Shown piece by piece: positions 11,307-23,362 of a stretch of DNA of 64,000 nucleotides (within the stretch, counting starts at the first letter, position 1; every line of letters starts with the position of its first letter). The stretch is from Brugia malayi (taxonomy: Eukaryota > Nematoda > Chromadorea > Rhabditida > Onchocercidae). The notes beneath the pieces are model-generated. The model ran no database searches and had not been told where the DNA came from. It saw nothing but the letters and a program-made list of their open reading frames with translations. The translations under genes and the position numbers were made by a program. The stretch lies in the NCBI RefSeq assembly GCF_000002995.4, contig NW_025062479.1, forward strand, positions 9,043,721 to 9,107,720, read 5' to 3'.

Positions 11307-12978
11307 GAAAACCCAATATCAGTATTACTTTTAGCAACTCATCACACCTATCCATAGTTCGAAAAATCTCACTCACTTGTATCTGAGTATCGTTCATTGC
11401 ATGTCTATTTTTCATTCCATCTAAATTAAATATCATTTATGTCTGTGAATCATGGAAATTTTTAATTTTCCTTGAAAATCATTTCAAAAAAGTTGAGAGA
11501 AAATCATGCAAAAAGTATTGTTGTTGTTAACGGTGTGAGCCGTTAGTTATATAGTTACACACTGATCCAATCAAAACTTGAAGTTTCATCATCGATAGAG
11601 GCATCAAAAGAAGAAGAAGAGTGGTGAATGCTGCCTGCCAGAATTGTTGAAAGGAGATGGGACAATTTGAGGACAGACGAATAAACTTTTTCCTGTTGTC
11701 CCACGTTGTTGTAGGTTGTAACGGTAGGGTAGTGCTATCGGCATCTTATCTGTACTATTCATACGCGTTAAGCGTCTAAATGTCTATCAACAGAAGGTCC
11801 AATATTTTGTTGCTGTATAAAATCATATAATTTAATTCCTTCCTATCATTTTTTGATTTAAAGGGTAATATGATTTATCATTGCATTTCCAATAGATTGA
11901 TATACAAAAAACTCTGAACATAATTTTGCTTTCAAAAAAAAAGTTTGGAATAGTTATATTATTTTTTTCTTTCTTTCAAAGAAAAAATTCAACAAATTAG
12001 AAGTCAACTGAACCGATCGATTTCCTAAAGGGTACTTATTTGTGTTATTTATTGGAAGAGAAAGAGAAAGTACTTCAAATATAATGTAACTATTCCAAAT
12101 TTTTCTCTTTTATACTAACTACAAATCTTATTTTTGTACAAAAATTTTCTTTCCCAAATTACTTTTTTAATTCATCTTTCTTCATTTCTACAATACTACT
12201 TTTTTATGTCCCTTTTTCTGACAATCATCTAAGCTAATTTTTGTTACATTTGGCTTTTTTCAACAATTGTAATGTGACAGAAGGATGACTCAACACTTCG
12301 CTTGTAAAATATTCATTTTGTTTTTTGTTTTTTGTCTCTCCGACAATAACCCAAGAAACAGTTTCATTCTTTCCTTTTTTCGCAATCACATTTTAGTAAA
12401 ATAACGGGAAAATATTTTGCTCTTTTGCTTGCTAGTTGCGTGAATGAAATTTAAATTTGAATGAATTAATAAGAAATTGATAAGTTTCTGAAACATATAT
12501 ATATGGCGTTATGATGAAAAGAATATTAAAAGAATTTAGCTATACGCAAAGAATTATGGCTTAGATTCATGATTGCAGAAATTGTTACTGAAGTATAACT
12601 TTACAATCAACGAGAACAGAATTGGATGCTATCGTATGAAAGTGCTATGACATTTTTATCAATGAGATTGGATAATAATTATTATTAACAGCCTAATTAG
12701 CTAATTGATATAAATTTCTTCATTAACTACTTCTACATCTCTATTAGATGCAAAATCCACAGTGCAATCTAATGTCCAATAGTTTTGATCTAATCTTTAA
12801 TGGAACATTTCTGAATTAATTAGAAACAATGTTTGTTTTAGTTTTATCATTAAAAAATGAAAAAATTTGTTAACTTCCAGCAAATTCTCTCATCTTTTAG
12901 TATTTATCTAATTTAATGATTTTTTGATGATATTTGAAACGATCAGCGAAATGCCTTGCAAAAAGATGTCAAATTAAA
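11307..12978. other. upstream region of small membrane-protein gene
   Basis: No exon recognised. It includes a short AAG run near 11608, several poly-T tracts and a region of mixed composition at 11520-11790. It could hold the promoter of the next gene. Confidence 0.4.
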
Positions 12979-13827
12979 ATGTTCTCCTTTATAATAGAAA
13001 AGATGCAGTTGCTACTTCAACGACATGCGATTTGTGTAACGATATTTGTATGCCCCATCCTAATAATACGATGCGAAAATAGCGATGAGTATAAAGAGGT
13101 ATCCAATAGGCGACTTACCGATCAGATTGCCGAGAAAGCCAAGCAAACTGTCGTTGACATCGGTGAAGTGATGAAATCTCAACAATCTGTCTTGGAATGT
13201 GACGGCAAAAAGTTTGCTCATTTCTCTTTTTCTTCTTCACTTTTTTTAATTTGAAATTCGACTACAACTAGTAGCACATAACTTAAGCTTAATGTTGATA
13301 TTGTGTTTTAAATGATTGTTGTCGATTGTTCGTTTTCAAAATTAAAAATGAGAAATATTTACTTGAGGATCATAGACACATTTATCTAGATTAAATGATT
13401 AGAAGTTGGAAATCTAAATTATTTAACTAAATTAGTGAGTAACACAAATATTTGTAATCGGCAAGGATTTTATGTGGAAAATTTTGATTTTAAACCATTT
13501 TATCATCATTTTCGTGTTAAACTACTCTTTAATTTTAATTAAGATTTTCTAAATTATAGATGTCCAAATAACAATATTTTCGTTTTTTATCAATGCTGTG
13601 AAAATGTTCCCAAAGAATGTTGCTGGCATATTCGATATTGGCTTACGTAAGCATTCAGATTTCTGAATTAGAAATATTCTGAAAATCTGAGATTCCTTCT
13701 ATTCAATTACAACAATTCTCCTATACTATACAAAGAACTCATTTTCAGCATTGTATTAATACTGATATTACTCAAAATGCTTTGGTCTGGCTTGGTATGG
13801 TGCATACGGCGATTGTGTCACGATTGA
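12979..13827 (+). CDS. small single-pass Cys-rich membrane protein (VOPP1/WBP1/Shisa-like layout)
   Basis: Three exons give 132 aa: 12979-13211, 13560-13646, 13749-13827. Phases 2 and 2 close exactly. The first ATG is used; a second in-frame ATG at 13003 (MQLLLQRHAICVTIFVC) gives a tidier signal peptide, with cleavage likely after the IIRC region. A charged ectodomain follows, then a compact Cys cluster (CDGKKCPNNNIFVFYQCC, then ECCW), then directly WHIRYWL and a membrane segment (IVLILILLKMLWSGLVW) with a short basic tail ending in CHD. A Cys-Cys-rich module immediately before one membrane helix is the layout of VOPP1/ECOP, WBP1-like and Shisa-like proteins, which act as trafficking adaptors. 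That assignment is by layout only; the usual PY-type tail is absent. Confidence 0.72.
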
Positions 13828-15056
13828 AAAAGTGGAGAGATAATTTTATTTCATAGTTTTGTTAACAATTGATAATTGACAAAAATAACAACATAATCAT
13901 TCACTTGAAATATGATGTTGTATCATGTCTACGTTCATTTCTTAATTAATGTGAAATTTCCACTGAATTAACCTTTGAATTTAATTCATAACACTTGCTA
14001 AAATGTTAACAATTTCTCTCGATATTGTATTCTAAATCTTTTATTAAAAATATTTTGAGAAAAAATATTGTCTGAATAGAAATGAAGTTCAACGAAAGTT
14101 AACATGTTATTTTTAAATCATAGTCTATGTCCGTTATCATTACACATTTCAAAATATCTTTTTCTACCTGTTGATAGTAAATTGAAGCTGCTGATCAAAA
14201 TTACCTTGACAACTTTGTATAAGATCAGTAGCACAGTACGGTCGGTACTCATGTTAAATTCTCTTATAATGCGAAATATTGCGATTTGCCATTATTGTGA
14301 TCAGAATTTGAATAAGTACTGTATTTTTGCACAGTTTTTTATTGAAATACTAAAATAATTATTTTGCCAATGAATGTTTTATCATATTTTTTGCAAAACA
14401 AAAATTTGAAGGAATTTTGAGATGTATTGAAAATTTTGAATGTAAAAATTCTGAATGCCTTTGAGTTATTTGGAAAGTTGCACACTTATTTTGGAAATTT
14501 TGACAAAAACGAATTTGTGTATACGACATATTTGTATGATAAAGTTAATCATAAGACACACATGAACGAAAGTTTCAACAATTTCAAGAAATTATGCAGG
14601 CAGATATCAATGTAGGGAGTAGTATTTATAAGAAATCAATGAGAATATTTGGCTCCAAACGAATGATTCTTAGAACGTTTATTCATTAGTAATTTAAAGT
14701 AGTAAAACGTTATTAAGTTATGTGCAATACTTGAAATATTATTATTCTAGCAGAAATTATTTTAATTATATCCAGAGTACTTCATAATATTTCAACAAAA
14801 GAAATAAAGAAAATCTCTTGGACTTTTAAATAAAATTTTCATAAAGTTGTACATAATTTCATTCTTTTTTCTGATATTAATTGGAACTTTATGTCAACGC
14901 TGTAAATTGTGACAAATTTGAAAGAAGAACCGGATACATAAAGAATGTAAGAGGAGATATGATCAACTATCGCTATCCAAGTGATACTTTTTATCTTCAG
15001 CAGGAATTTATTGATGTATATCAAATGTTGCATCAACAAATTTTACTAATTTCACA
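13828..15056. other. intergenic stretch
   Basis: No supported exon. Open frames at 14104-14358 and 14427-14615 are low-complexity and lack splice context. Confidence 0.45.
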
Positions 15057-16890
15057 ATGCTTTTATCGTCAACAAATCATCTAATTTGCTATTTCTCTTT
15101 CCTGCACGTCATTTTTATGATAATTACAGCACGACAAATTCACATTATTATACGTGATAACGTGACACAAGCTTGTCCTAGCCGTAAGTCAGCTTTCCAA
15201 AAATCTTTGCTTACCAAAATAGCTAAATTCTTGTTGTGCTATTATGTAGCTGAAAAAATCCTCAATATGTTTCGTAAGTTCCTTTTTTCAGTCATGGCTT
15301 AATCTTTATTTTTCACCTAAAATTCATTTTACAGTTCTCAAAAATCTATTATGAAAAATGAAATGAACTAAGCAGAATCGCTTGAAAACAGCTAACGATA
15401 AGGCTTATTGCTTCTAGAACATTTTGAATTAATTGATCGAAAGTCCGATATCACAATACTGAAAATAGAATAACGCATTATTAAAAGATATTTATAATAG
15501 AAGATCATGGTCCTAAGATTTCAAATTTGAATGTGATGAAACTCATTTGCTTCCAGAGCATTCTGAATTAATTGATCGAAAAACAATAAGTGTTCAGTTC
15601 GAGTTGATGCCATTGGCAGGTGATGCAGACCAGTTATTAATTACAGGACAAAATGGAAATAGACAAACAATCACATTTCCAGGGTATGTATTTTCACTAT
15701 GACTGCGTTTAATATTTGTTGAATCACTTAGGCAGTATACAAATTCTTAAAAATTTACAGATGTTTTCGTGCACGGTTGAATTTCCAACTAAAGAAACTA
15801 ATCAACAATCCATATATTGAATCTTTCATACAGTTTGGGACAAATATACCATGTAAGGTGGAGGAGGATGAAGTCACTAGTAATGTCAAACGCATTTGCA
15901 CGAATATTACGGAAAAAAATTGGTGTCCTCAAAGTGATAATCAAAAATTGAGATCAATGCTTAATGGGAAAAGTACATGGTAACATGATAACATCTAGAT
16001 TGTTTATTTTCTACTGAAATTCTAAGTTTTTATAACTTTTTTCATTAATAATTCATATATGTTTTGGGAAGTATTTCTATTTGCAGCAGATTTTGTAATT
16101 TATGTCAGCCGCTGAAATCATTTGACAAAGACTTAGAAAGTTACATTCAAAGTGAAGGACCTGATCACTGTAATTCTACGTCGCTCTATAAAACTTTCAT
16201 TCTTAAGGTACCGTTCTACCTGTCTTTCCTGCAAGAAATTAGTTAAGGTACTGTTCTACCTGTCTTTCCTACAATGATCCAAGAGTATTAGCCATATGGT
16301 CGAGCAAGCATAGCAAATTCAGATATTTCATAGATTTGTACGCCATCATCACAACAATTACGAGAAAAAAACCTTCATTACAATGGAAGATCAGAAGAAT
16401 ATTGGAATTATTTAAAGCAGGTTTGCTTTCCATTCAAAGTGATTGCTAATTTGTTGCTTCTAAAATCCAAACTAGAGATAAATTGGGAAACAAGGTAACA
16501 ATAGGTTACAACCCACAAGTCTGATATTTCTTGCAAGCTCTACGTTTACTGTTCACATCTCTTTTCATCCAGGTATCCATAGCCTTTCATCATTAGAAAT
16601 GGGATTTAGAATGAATTACCACAACATGATTTACCTCAAAATTACCGATTCAACTGAATTCCGTTTAGGGTGTTTTAACTGCAGTGGTTCATATCATGGA
16701 TCGACCACACGTAAGAGCAACTAGCCTACGACAATGTCAACGTTTATGCAGGACCTACGAAAACTATCCAACTATTTCTGAATCATACCGCGCAACGCTA
16801 CACCAAACTATCGAAGAACTTTGTGTTCCAGCAGATTCATATGTTGCTTGCATTTATCACACCCTAAGATTCGATGTTATCAACAGCTAA
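15057..16890 (+). CDS. orphan secreted protein, 271 aa
   Basis: Five exons: 15057-15183, 15557-15683, 15761-15979, 16087-16207, 16669-16890, all closing in phase. The N-terminus (MLLSSTNHLICYFSFLHVIF then MIITA) is a clear signal peptide. The mature protein starts with RQIHIIIRDN. It has scattered cysteines, including a CRFCNLC cluster near the centre and a C-x3-C pair (CQRLC) in the last exon, N-glycosylation sites (for example NIT, NST), and ends with HTLRFDVINS. No membrane segment or known catalytic motif is visible. I do not recognise the family; a nematode-specific extracellular protein is the likeliest reading. The gene carries two splice-edge duplications (15408-15442 and 16203-16274). 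Confidence 0.78.
15408..15442 (+). repeat. intronic copy of the exon 2 acceptor and start
   Basis: Matches 15547-15581 with 3 transitions in 35 bases, including the polypyrimidine end, the AG and the first 25 coding bases. It lies 139 bp upstream in intron 1. The copy retains an AG (CTTCTAG) and stays open for about 18 codons, so it could act as an alternative acceptor. Confidence 0.85.
16203..16274 (+). repeat. 40-bp tandem duplication of a 5' splice site
   Basis: TTAAGGTACCGTTCTACC and the following bases, spanning the end of exon 4 and its GT donor, recur 40 bp downstream (16243-16274) with two substitutions in 32 bases. Both copies keep AAG|GTAC. Use of the second donor would read through a TAG stop (16241-16243) before reaching it. 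Confidence 0.88.
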
Positions 16891-17423
16891 TTTTTTTTTA
16901 AAGCAGCATCCCAAGTTTATCCATTCACATCGCCTATACTCAGTTTCCGAATCTAATCCAATGTTTGCAACATTAGAGCACCTATTTTATCGTACTAAAT
17001 CACATCTCAGTTTGTTGCTCTGTACATTGAAGATTTTGGATTGCTGAATATGGATGTGTCATTAGTTTGTTTGTTTGAAATATAATATATATAACAAAAT
17101 TTTTCAGAAATAAATTCTCTCTCATTTGAAATGTACAGTACCAATTACACGTAAAACACAAGTCCGAGGTATTATAAACATTTTTGAATAGCTAAAAAAA
17201 TAACTTAATAATTGGTCATTCAAAGTTCTGTCCCACTTAATTCTAAAACCCACAATTATTGAAAAGTATCACATTGAAACTTCTTTCGAATTCCGTCGCT
17301 TCCACAAAAAATTTCAAGAAGCTTATCGAATCCATTACTACTTATAACTACAGGTTTAAGTAAACAAATTTAAATGATGAAAAAATCTATTAAGAAAACT
17401 AGAACTACCGTAATCATAACATT
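16891..17423. other. convergent 3' region
   Basis: It lies between the stop of the 15-kb orphan and the stop of the GPKOW-like gene on the other strand. A poly(A)-signal-like AATAAA at about 17108 suits the plus-strand gene. No exon seen. Confidence 0.5.
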
Positions 17424-20400
17424 CTAAAATTCATCAAAAGAACCAAGATATTCACAGGCATCATCAAAAGAGGTAGTAATAATTTCATCAGTAGTTATCA
17501 ATCTAGCAATAACCATATGCCTTTTCTTATCTCTTGCTTCCAACACTGCGATATTCCCACGAAATTGGCCATTCACAATCATCAACTTTGTGCCTATTGC
17601 TTTTGGTATAACTGTTTCCAGCCAATGTTCACTGATTTCTAAAAACGCACGGACATTAAGATTTGCTAATAAAAAAATATAGAATGAAATCGAACAATCT
17701 GTGGTTAATAGCATCTCTAAAATAACTTACGGAAATATTTATTTCCAGAAGAGTCCTCCACAGTGCAGTTCTCACGGTTGGCTGCATCGAGAATTCGGAC
17801 CTTTTCATTATAGAGCTTTCCATTCTGAAATTATATGAATCTTCAAATACCTTCACGAATCCACTATCAAACGTATTAAAAGTACATAGGTTGCTTGTGG
17901 GTTTTATACTGGATTTTGGTAAATTACTAATTCAAACAGTAACTCAATCAGCCATGAAATAATAAAAAGCAGTTCTTTCAGAAACACTTCAAAAAACATG
18001 ATACCTTGAACCTCTTATCGATGAACCGCACTTTGAGTTCTGGTCGTGCCCACATATCTTTTATATTTGGTTTGATAACAATTTCTGATTTCTGTTTCTT
18101 GTAATCCCTTTCCTGCGATATTTTCACTTCATTATCCACCATTCCGATTTTACCATTTGAATGCTTGCCATTGTCATGAGAAGCTTTAAAACATATACCA
18201 TAACTATTTTGAAAATTTCACAAATAAAGGACATAAAACAAACAACATGAAGACTAGCATCACTTCCACTTAAATTGGTATGTAATGAATACTATGTGCA
18301 GTAAACAAAATATTGAAACTGTGAAGTTCTCCAAATTTGCTTTATTAGGATATCGATTATGGACTTATTATCTCTACTACTAACATCGATTTCAAAAACT
18401 ATTATCCCTATACCAACTTCAGACTTATATACAACCACCAAACCCTTCGATGCTAGTTCAATCTTGAAGCAATGCTAAGCATTGTAGGGGTGTTATAAAC
18501 TTGGCCAAATACATAATCATGTGTAATGCAGTCAGCAGACTTTCCCCATAAATAAACCGACTTTCCTGGTGAATAATGTCTGACTTTTCTAGCTGAATAG
18601 ACAATATAATAATGAGAAGTTCCATCCATCAGATTCACGAAAAAATGGGGGATATAAAATGAAAAGTTTATTAAGACTCACCAACTAACTCCTAACTACC
18701 TTTAGGTTTAAAGACTAAATCGAAATAATTACTATTCTTGCCTTTTCGTTCATACTCTTCATCAGTGACCAAAATAACAGCATAGTGACTAACACGAACG
18801 TTTTTTCCACACAGAGCAAGCCGAACAATAACGCTTGCGTTATCTTCATCGAAACTCTCAATTTTTCCATATAAATCCCTTTAAGAAATTTCACAAATTA
18901 TTTAAAAGAGAGAGAGAGAGAGAAAAAAAAAAAAAGGAATAGAAATATTACAAAATAAAATTACACTACATACGAGGCAAATATAAATTTTTTTTTATAG
19001 ATCTAATCAGCTTTTTTCTATAAAGTGCTATCATTACCTATATATTCCCCCAGTAATTTTCACAAGTGATGCTTTCTTCAAGCAGTCCAATTTTCCTGCA
19101 TCTGAATTCAAACTATTAATGGGTTTTGACATGATGGCAGCACCTAATCCAAGTCCTTTCGGCCTCCTGGTTGAAATTCGTAAAGGCACTACCCTGAAAA
19201 TTAAAAAACATTAATTGCGATACCTCAAACAAGAAAGCATGATAACAATGGGAGGTATTACTAGTTGTAAAATTCCAGCACAATTTTATTCTTTGGAATC
19301 ATATTACCAATAACTAAAAAGATCACTTACAATCTTTAACAATCACTGACTTAATAGAACAAACTCTCGAAATATACAAACTTTAAGACAAAATTATATA
19401 AAACTGAGCAGAGTCCATATTCTAGTTCATGAATATAACGTTACAAACTTACTTCTTGTTTGTTTTACCAATTCCTTCACCTTCTCGCCAACCGCAACCT
19501 CTCAGTATTGCAAGACCAAATACATCTATTGGTACTGAATCATAATCAGCACCCACATCACTAACTTCACCATCAACTTTATTTCCATTCTGCAAAACCA
19601 GTCATAGAAAAAACATGAGGATTATTCAAGAAAGATGCTAGCTGCATACAATATAATTAAAAAACTGAAGTTTAAAACAATGCGGAGATATGAATAAGCT
19701 AAAAGCTAATTACCTTCTGAGTTAATAACGAAGCAGACTCAACAAGTAGTTCCAGCTTCGCTAGCTCTTCCTCCTTTAATTTACCCTCACTTTTCATCTG
19801 TAACAGGCGCTCAAGTCTCCAATCTTTCTGCATTGCCATTGGTATAACTAAACTACTTTCTGACTTATGTGTTCCTCCTGATCTGAAAATAATGGGCTTT
19901 GTAAAGAAAAATAAACATGTTATTATTTCTACCCTAGAAATCCTAAAAGTGAATGGTACCATACTAGCACTTTCAACTTACTCCTTAACTGGCTCAAATG
20001 ATAACTCGAATCTAATATATTTATGCAATTTAAATCAATTATGAAAGATAAACTAATCACAAGAACGGTATTCACCTGTAATCCTTAAAATGTAACAATG
20101 CTACAAAAACAAAATATATCCTAAAAGTGAATGGTCTTTAACTGATTTAAGTTACTCTTTAACTGATTTAAATGACAACACCAATTCACGCAATTTAAAC
20201 ATGAACTGATTTGGAAAATGGTATTGAACATATTGATATACTGAAATAAAAATTAACATACTCAATCATTTGTCCATTTTTAACAAATGTAAGCCGCTGA
20301 CGTTTACTTTCATTTATTCCATCTTCTGCATCATCGTCATTTCCAAAATTTTCAGTTCGCAGAACATTATTGTTCGATACCGATGCTACATTCCTTTTAA

Positions 20401-20503
20401 GAGTTGATATCGTGAATCTCACGTCTGGTGATTTTTTACATAACATATCTTTAGAAACGTCCGATATATCAAATGAACAGGAATATTCAGATGCAAATGC
20501 CAT
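17424..20503 (-). CDS. GPKOW: GPKOW-like G-patch/KOW spliceosomal protein
   Basis: Eight minus-strand exons give 465 aa, close to human GPKOW: 20503-20262, 19882-19714, 19589-19453, 19193-19038, 18878-18700, 18183-18005, 17824-17731, 17665-17424. All phases close. The N-terminus has a basic/acidic disordered stretch ending in NESKRQRLTFVKNGQMIE. The G-patch lies near residues 159-205 (VFGLAILRGCGWREGEGIGK, then RRPKGLGLGA). The first KOW follows (LVKITGGIYR, then DLYGKIESFDEDNASVIVRL). A linker ends ELKVRFIDKRFK, then NGKLYNEKVRILD, and the second KOW is in the last exon (IPKAIGTKLMIVNGQFRGNI). The family binds RNA and the DHX16 helicase in the spliceosome. The start ATG opens the first good frame. 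The (AG)n tract at about 18907-18924 lies in intron 4. Confidence 0.93.
19939..20200. repeat. diverged direct duplication in GPKOW intron 1
   Basis: ATCCTAAAAGTGAATGG, an ACTCYTTAACTG block and GCAATTTAAA occur in the same order at about 19939-20035 and about 20118-20200. The copies differ at many positions and by indels. Confidence 0.6.
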
Positions 20504-22171
20504 TTATACAGTGGGCACTAAAAATAACAATTACCAATGATATAACAATGATAATTTCGAGATTAAACAAAATGAAAATCAGAGAAAGAAGACGCTGAAT
20601 TCGCAATTTGGAAAGTTATGAAGGCACGTTTTCAAATAACATATGTGAACTTCCAACACATCCCAAGTGTAAGAAGTGTCACGACCACGATAAACTGCCT
20701 CTCAAATCGAGAACACGTTCATTTCTATAGTTATTACTAAAAATTAGACGACAGCGAGACACCAAACACATCTAATCTCAAATTCAGAGAAGTTCACTGT
20801 CTTCTCCGGAATATCCCGAAAATCCGATCGCTCCTATTTAATCCACTGAATTCACACGGAAACTCACATACTGGTTTATCGTAAAAATTGGTTCGTTGTA
20901 TCGTCTCACTGATTTTGGGGTATTCTGATGAGGAAGCAATGTGAAAATTTCTGTGTGTCATCACAATGAATACTTTCATGAGAGATTCATGGTGACTGAG
21001 CTTCGCTTATGTTTCATGTTTTTAGTTACATTTTGGACGGAGGGAAGTATTCAGGCATATTTCTTTGCTGCCCAATCTTTGGCCTAGCGAACTTCTTTAT
21101 TGTACAGTCCTTTAAGTTGGTGGATTCCTTTGCTTCATAGATTAGCCTATTGGAACAATGACAGACAGAGAAAAAGAGCCAACAAATAGCGAACGAGAAT
21201 CGATATTTCGATTTCATTACGCCAGAGAGGCTATTGGTTCGGAAAGCTTTGAGAAATTTGGCAGCACAGGAGAGTAGAAACTGATTAATTACGTTTTTAT
21301 ATCTGTCTCATGTTGTATTGCTAGAATTGCTGATTGCATAAGGAACAATAATCGTAGCAGCTGTAGGCTTTTATGGTCCCATTGTTACTGAAATGAAAGC
21401 AAAGACATTCGCTTCAGTTATCAATTTTAGGCATAATATTGTTGTATTTCATCGATAAGTATGTTGATCTCAGCAGATCATTCCGATAAAATTTGGTTTG
21501 TAGTAGACCGATTGGTGTTTTACGGGTTACGGATGATGGGTTTAATTTCCATCGTAATTTTTCGCTTTGATAGGCTTGATAGTTTTGCGTCTCCTGACTG
21601 TCAAGTTTAATTTCAGGTTTGTACTTCTTTTATGTGGTGCTCGGTTAAGTGGGGAAAGACATAATGTCGTAATAGTTGGTATTTAGTACATTTTTGAAAT
21701 ATTTTTGTTCACATAAATGGATGTTTAATGGTGATTGAAAATGTGGAAAGCCATGATGCTTTTTATCCAGCAACTTCCTTCGTTTGTATCTTCTTCCCTC
21801 CACTGTTCGCAAGTAGCGCAAAAGCACCTGCTTCCCTCATAACTCCGATGTCAGCTTCGGATTACTAATTTTAAATCCCACAGGTCAGCCTGCTACCGAT
21901 CTGATCTTTATAGACCAAAACTTGGATGTTGCTCAGCGACATTCCCCGTTGTCCCTGTTCCCTCCAAATCAGATTTTTTTGTAGATATCAGAATGCTCTA
22001 TCTAAATAAAACTTTGATTTTATTAGAATAACAGTTTTTTATCATGTATCGTAGAAATTTGTTTATTGTATTTGGAATATTTTACCTCTTAATAATTAAA
22101 ATGATTTGAATAAGTTTTCAGAGATCTAGATTACTGATCCATAAGCGGCAGGTTCCAGAACAGTCTGCAAA
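20504..22171. other. divergent intergenic region between GPKOW and eIF1A
   Basis: The two genes point away from each other across 1.7 kb, so both promoters should lie here. No exon was found; small open frames (20794-20979, 21026-21217, 21645-21827 on the minus strand) lack splice or family support. No core promoter element was obvious. Confidence 0.5.
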
Positions 22172-23362
22172 ATGCCGAAGAATAAGGGAAAAGGTGGTAA
22201 AAATCGCCGGAGAGGTAAAAATGAGAATGACATAATGAAAAGAGAATTAATATATAAAGAACCAGGACAAGGTTTGTTTTCCTTAGTAGTATGTAACATT
22301 CGCTTTATGTTTGTGTTTTTTTTTTTTTTTATTTAAGCGCTTTATGTTTGTGTTTTATAAAAAAAAAATTAGAAATTAAACTTCTTGTAGAGCTTTTAAT
22401 TGTTGTATAAAATTAGTGCTGTATTTCATAATTCTTTTAGTAGGTAACTGCAAAAGAAATCACTGAAACTTGTTTTAATTTAAAACACTGGTTATTTAGT
22501 ATGAAGAATTCACTTTGTAATTGATTTTATATATCAGCTTTAACTAGCTGCTGGAACCATTAATTTGAAAGCAGGTACTTATGAAAGGACAGCATTGAAG
22601 TTTTTCAGATCTGCTAATTTTAGGCTAATCGCAGACATCATTAAATTTTGTAGAATATGCGCAAGTAATTAAAATGTTGGGTAACGGTCGGCTGAATGCA
22701 AATTGCTTCGATGGTAAACCGCGACTATGTCATATTAGAGGAAAATTACGTAAAAAAGTATGGATTAACACTGGCGATATTATACTGATTGGTCTTAGAG
22801 ATTATCAGGATGATAAGGTAATTTGTTTACAGATTTTCTAGTTAGTGTTACATGTTGATAAATAAGTATAATCTTGCATATCCTTCATTTTCCCTCTCCC
22901 CTTGTTAGTTTGGAACACATGAATTTTCATCAATATGTATACTTATTATAGGCTGATGTTATTTTAAAATACAATCCCGATGAAGCGAGGAATTTAAAAG
23001 CATGTGGGCAGTTACCCGAAAATGCGAAATTGAATGAAGGCGGTGATGATCTTGATGAGGGTGGAGTTGAATTCGGTGCGTTCCTTCCTTACCTTGGTAA
23101 GATTGTTTAACAGTCTTATTCCTATTGTTTTTTTTTTTTTTTTTTCATTCCAGCTGATACGGGTGCACTGTCAGACGAAGATAATGAAGGTTCTGGTAAT
23201 GAGGATCTTCCATCAATTGGATCTGATTCCGATGAAGATGAAGACGATGAAGAGGAAGAAAGCGAAGACAGTGATGATGATAGAATAACAGAAGAGAGAT
23301 TGGCTAGAAGTTATGTTAAGCCAGGAGCAAGAGATCGTCCCCAAAAAAAGAATAAATGGTAA
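22172..23362 (+). CDS. eif-1.A: translation initiation factor eIF1A
   Basis: Four exons give 198 aa: 22172-22271, 22654-22817, 22952-23075, 23154-23362. The start [20 protein letters not shown] is the invariant basic eIF1A tail. The OB fold follows ([20 protein letters not shown], then [20 protein letters not shown] and [20 protein letters not shown]). It scans with eIF1 on the 40S subunit. The C-terminus is much longer than in human eIF1A (144 aa). It has a strongly acidic, Ser-rich run ([20 protein letters not shown], about residues 150-170) and then a basic end, [19 protein letters not shown]. Caenorhabditis eIF1A is also extended, as I recall. A 19-bp repeat (22301-22319 and 22338-22356) lies in intron 1. 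The last coding bases, AAATG|GTAATG, also form a possible donor (see findings). Confidence 0.96.
22301..22356 (+). repeat. 19-bp direct repeat in eIF1A intron 1
   Basis: CGCTTTATGTTTGTGTTTT occurs at 22301 and 22338, separated by a T-tract. It begins 30 bp after the exon 1 donor. Confidence 0.85.

Noticed and set aside
14839..15084. Overlapping frames on both strands before the 15-kb orphan
   Set aside because: No acceptor on the plus frame and low complexity on the minus; the signal peptide at 15057 is a better start.
18453..18638. Minus-strand frame between GPKOW exons 5 and 6
   Set aside because: Exons 5 and 6 join in phase without it, and it has no homology to GPKOW.
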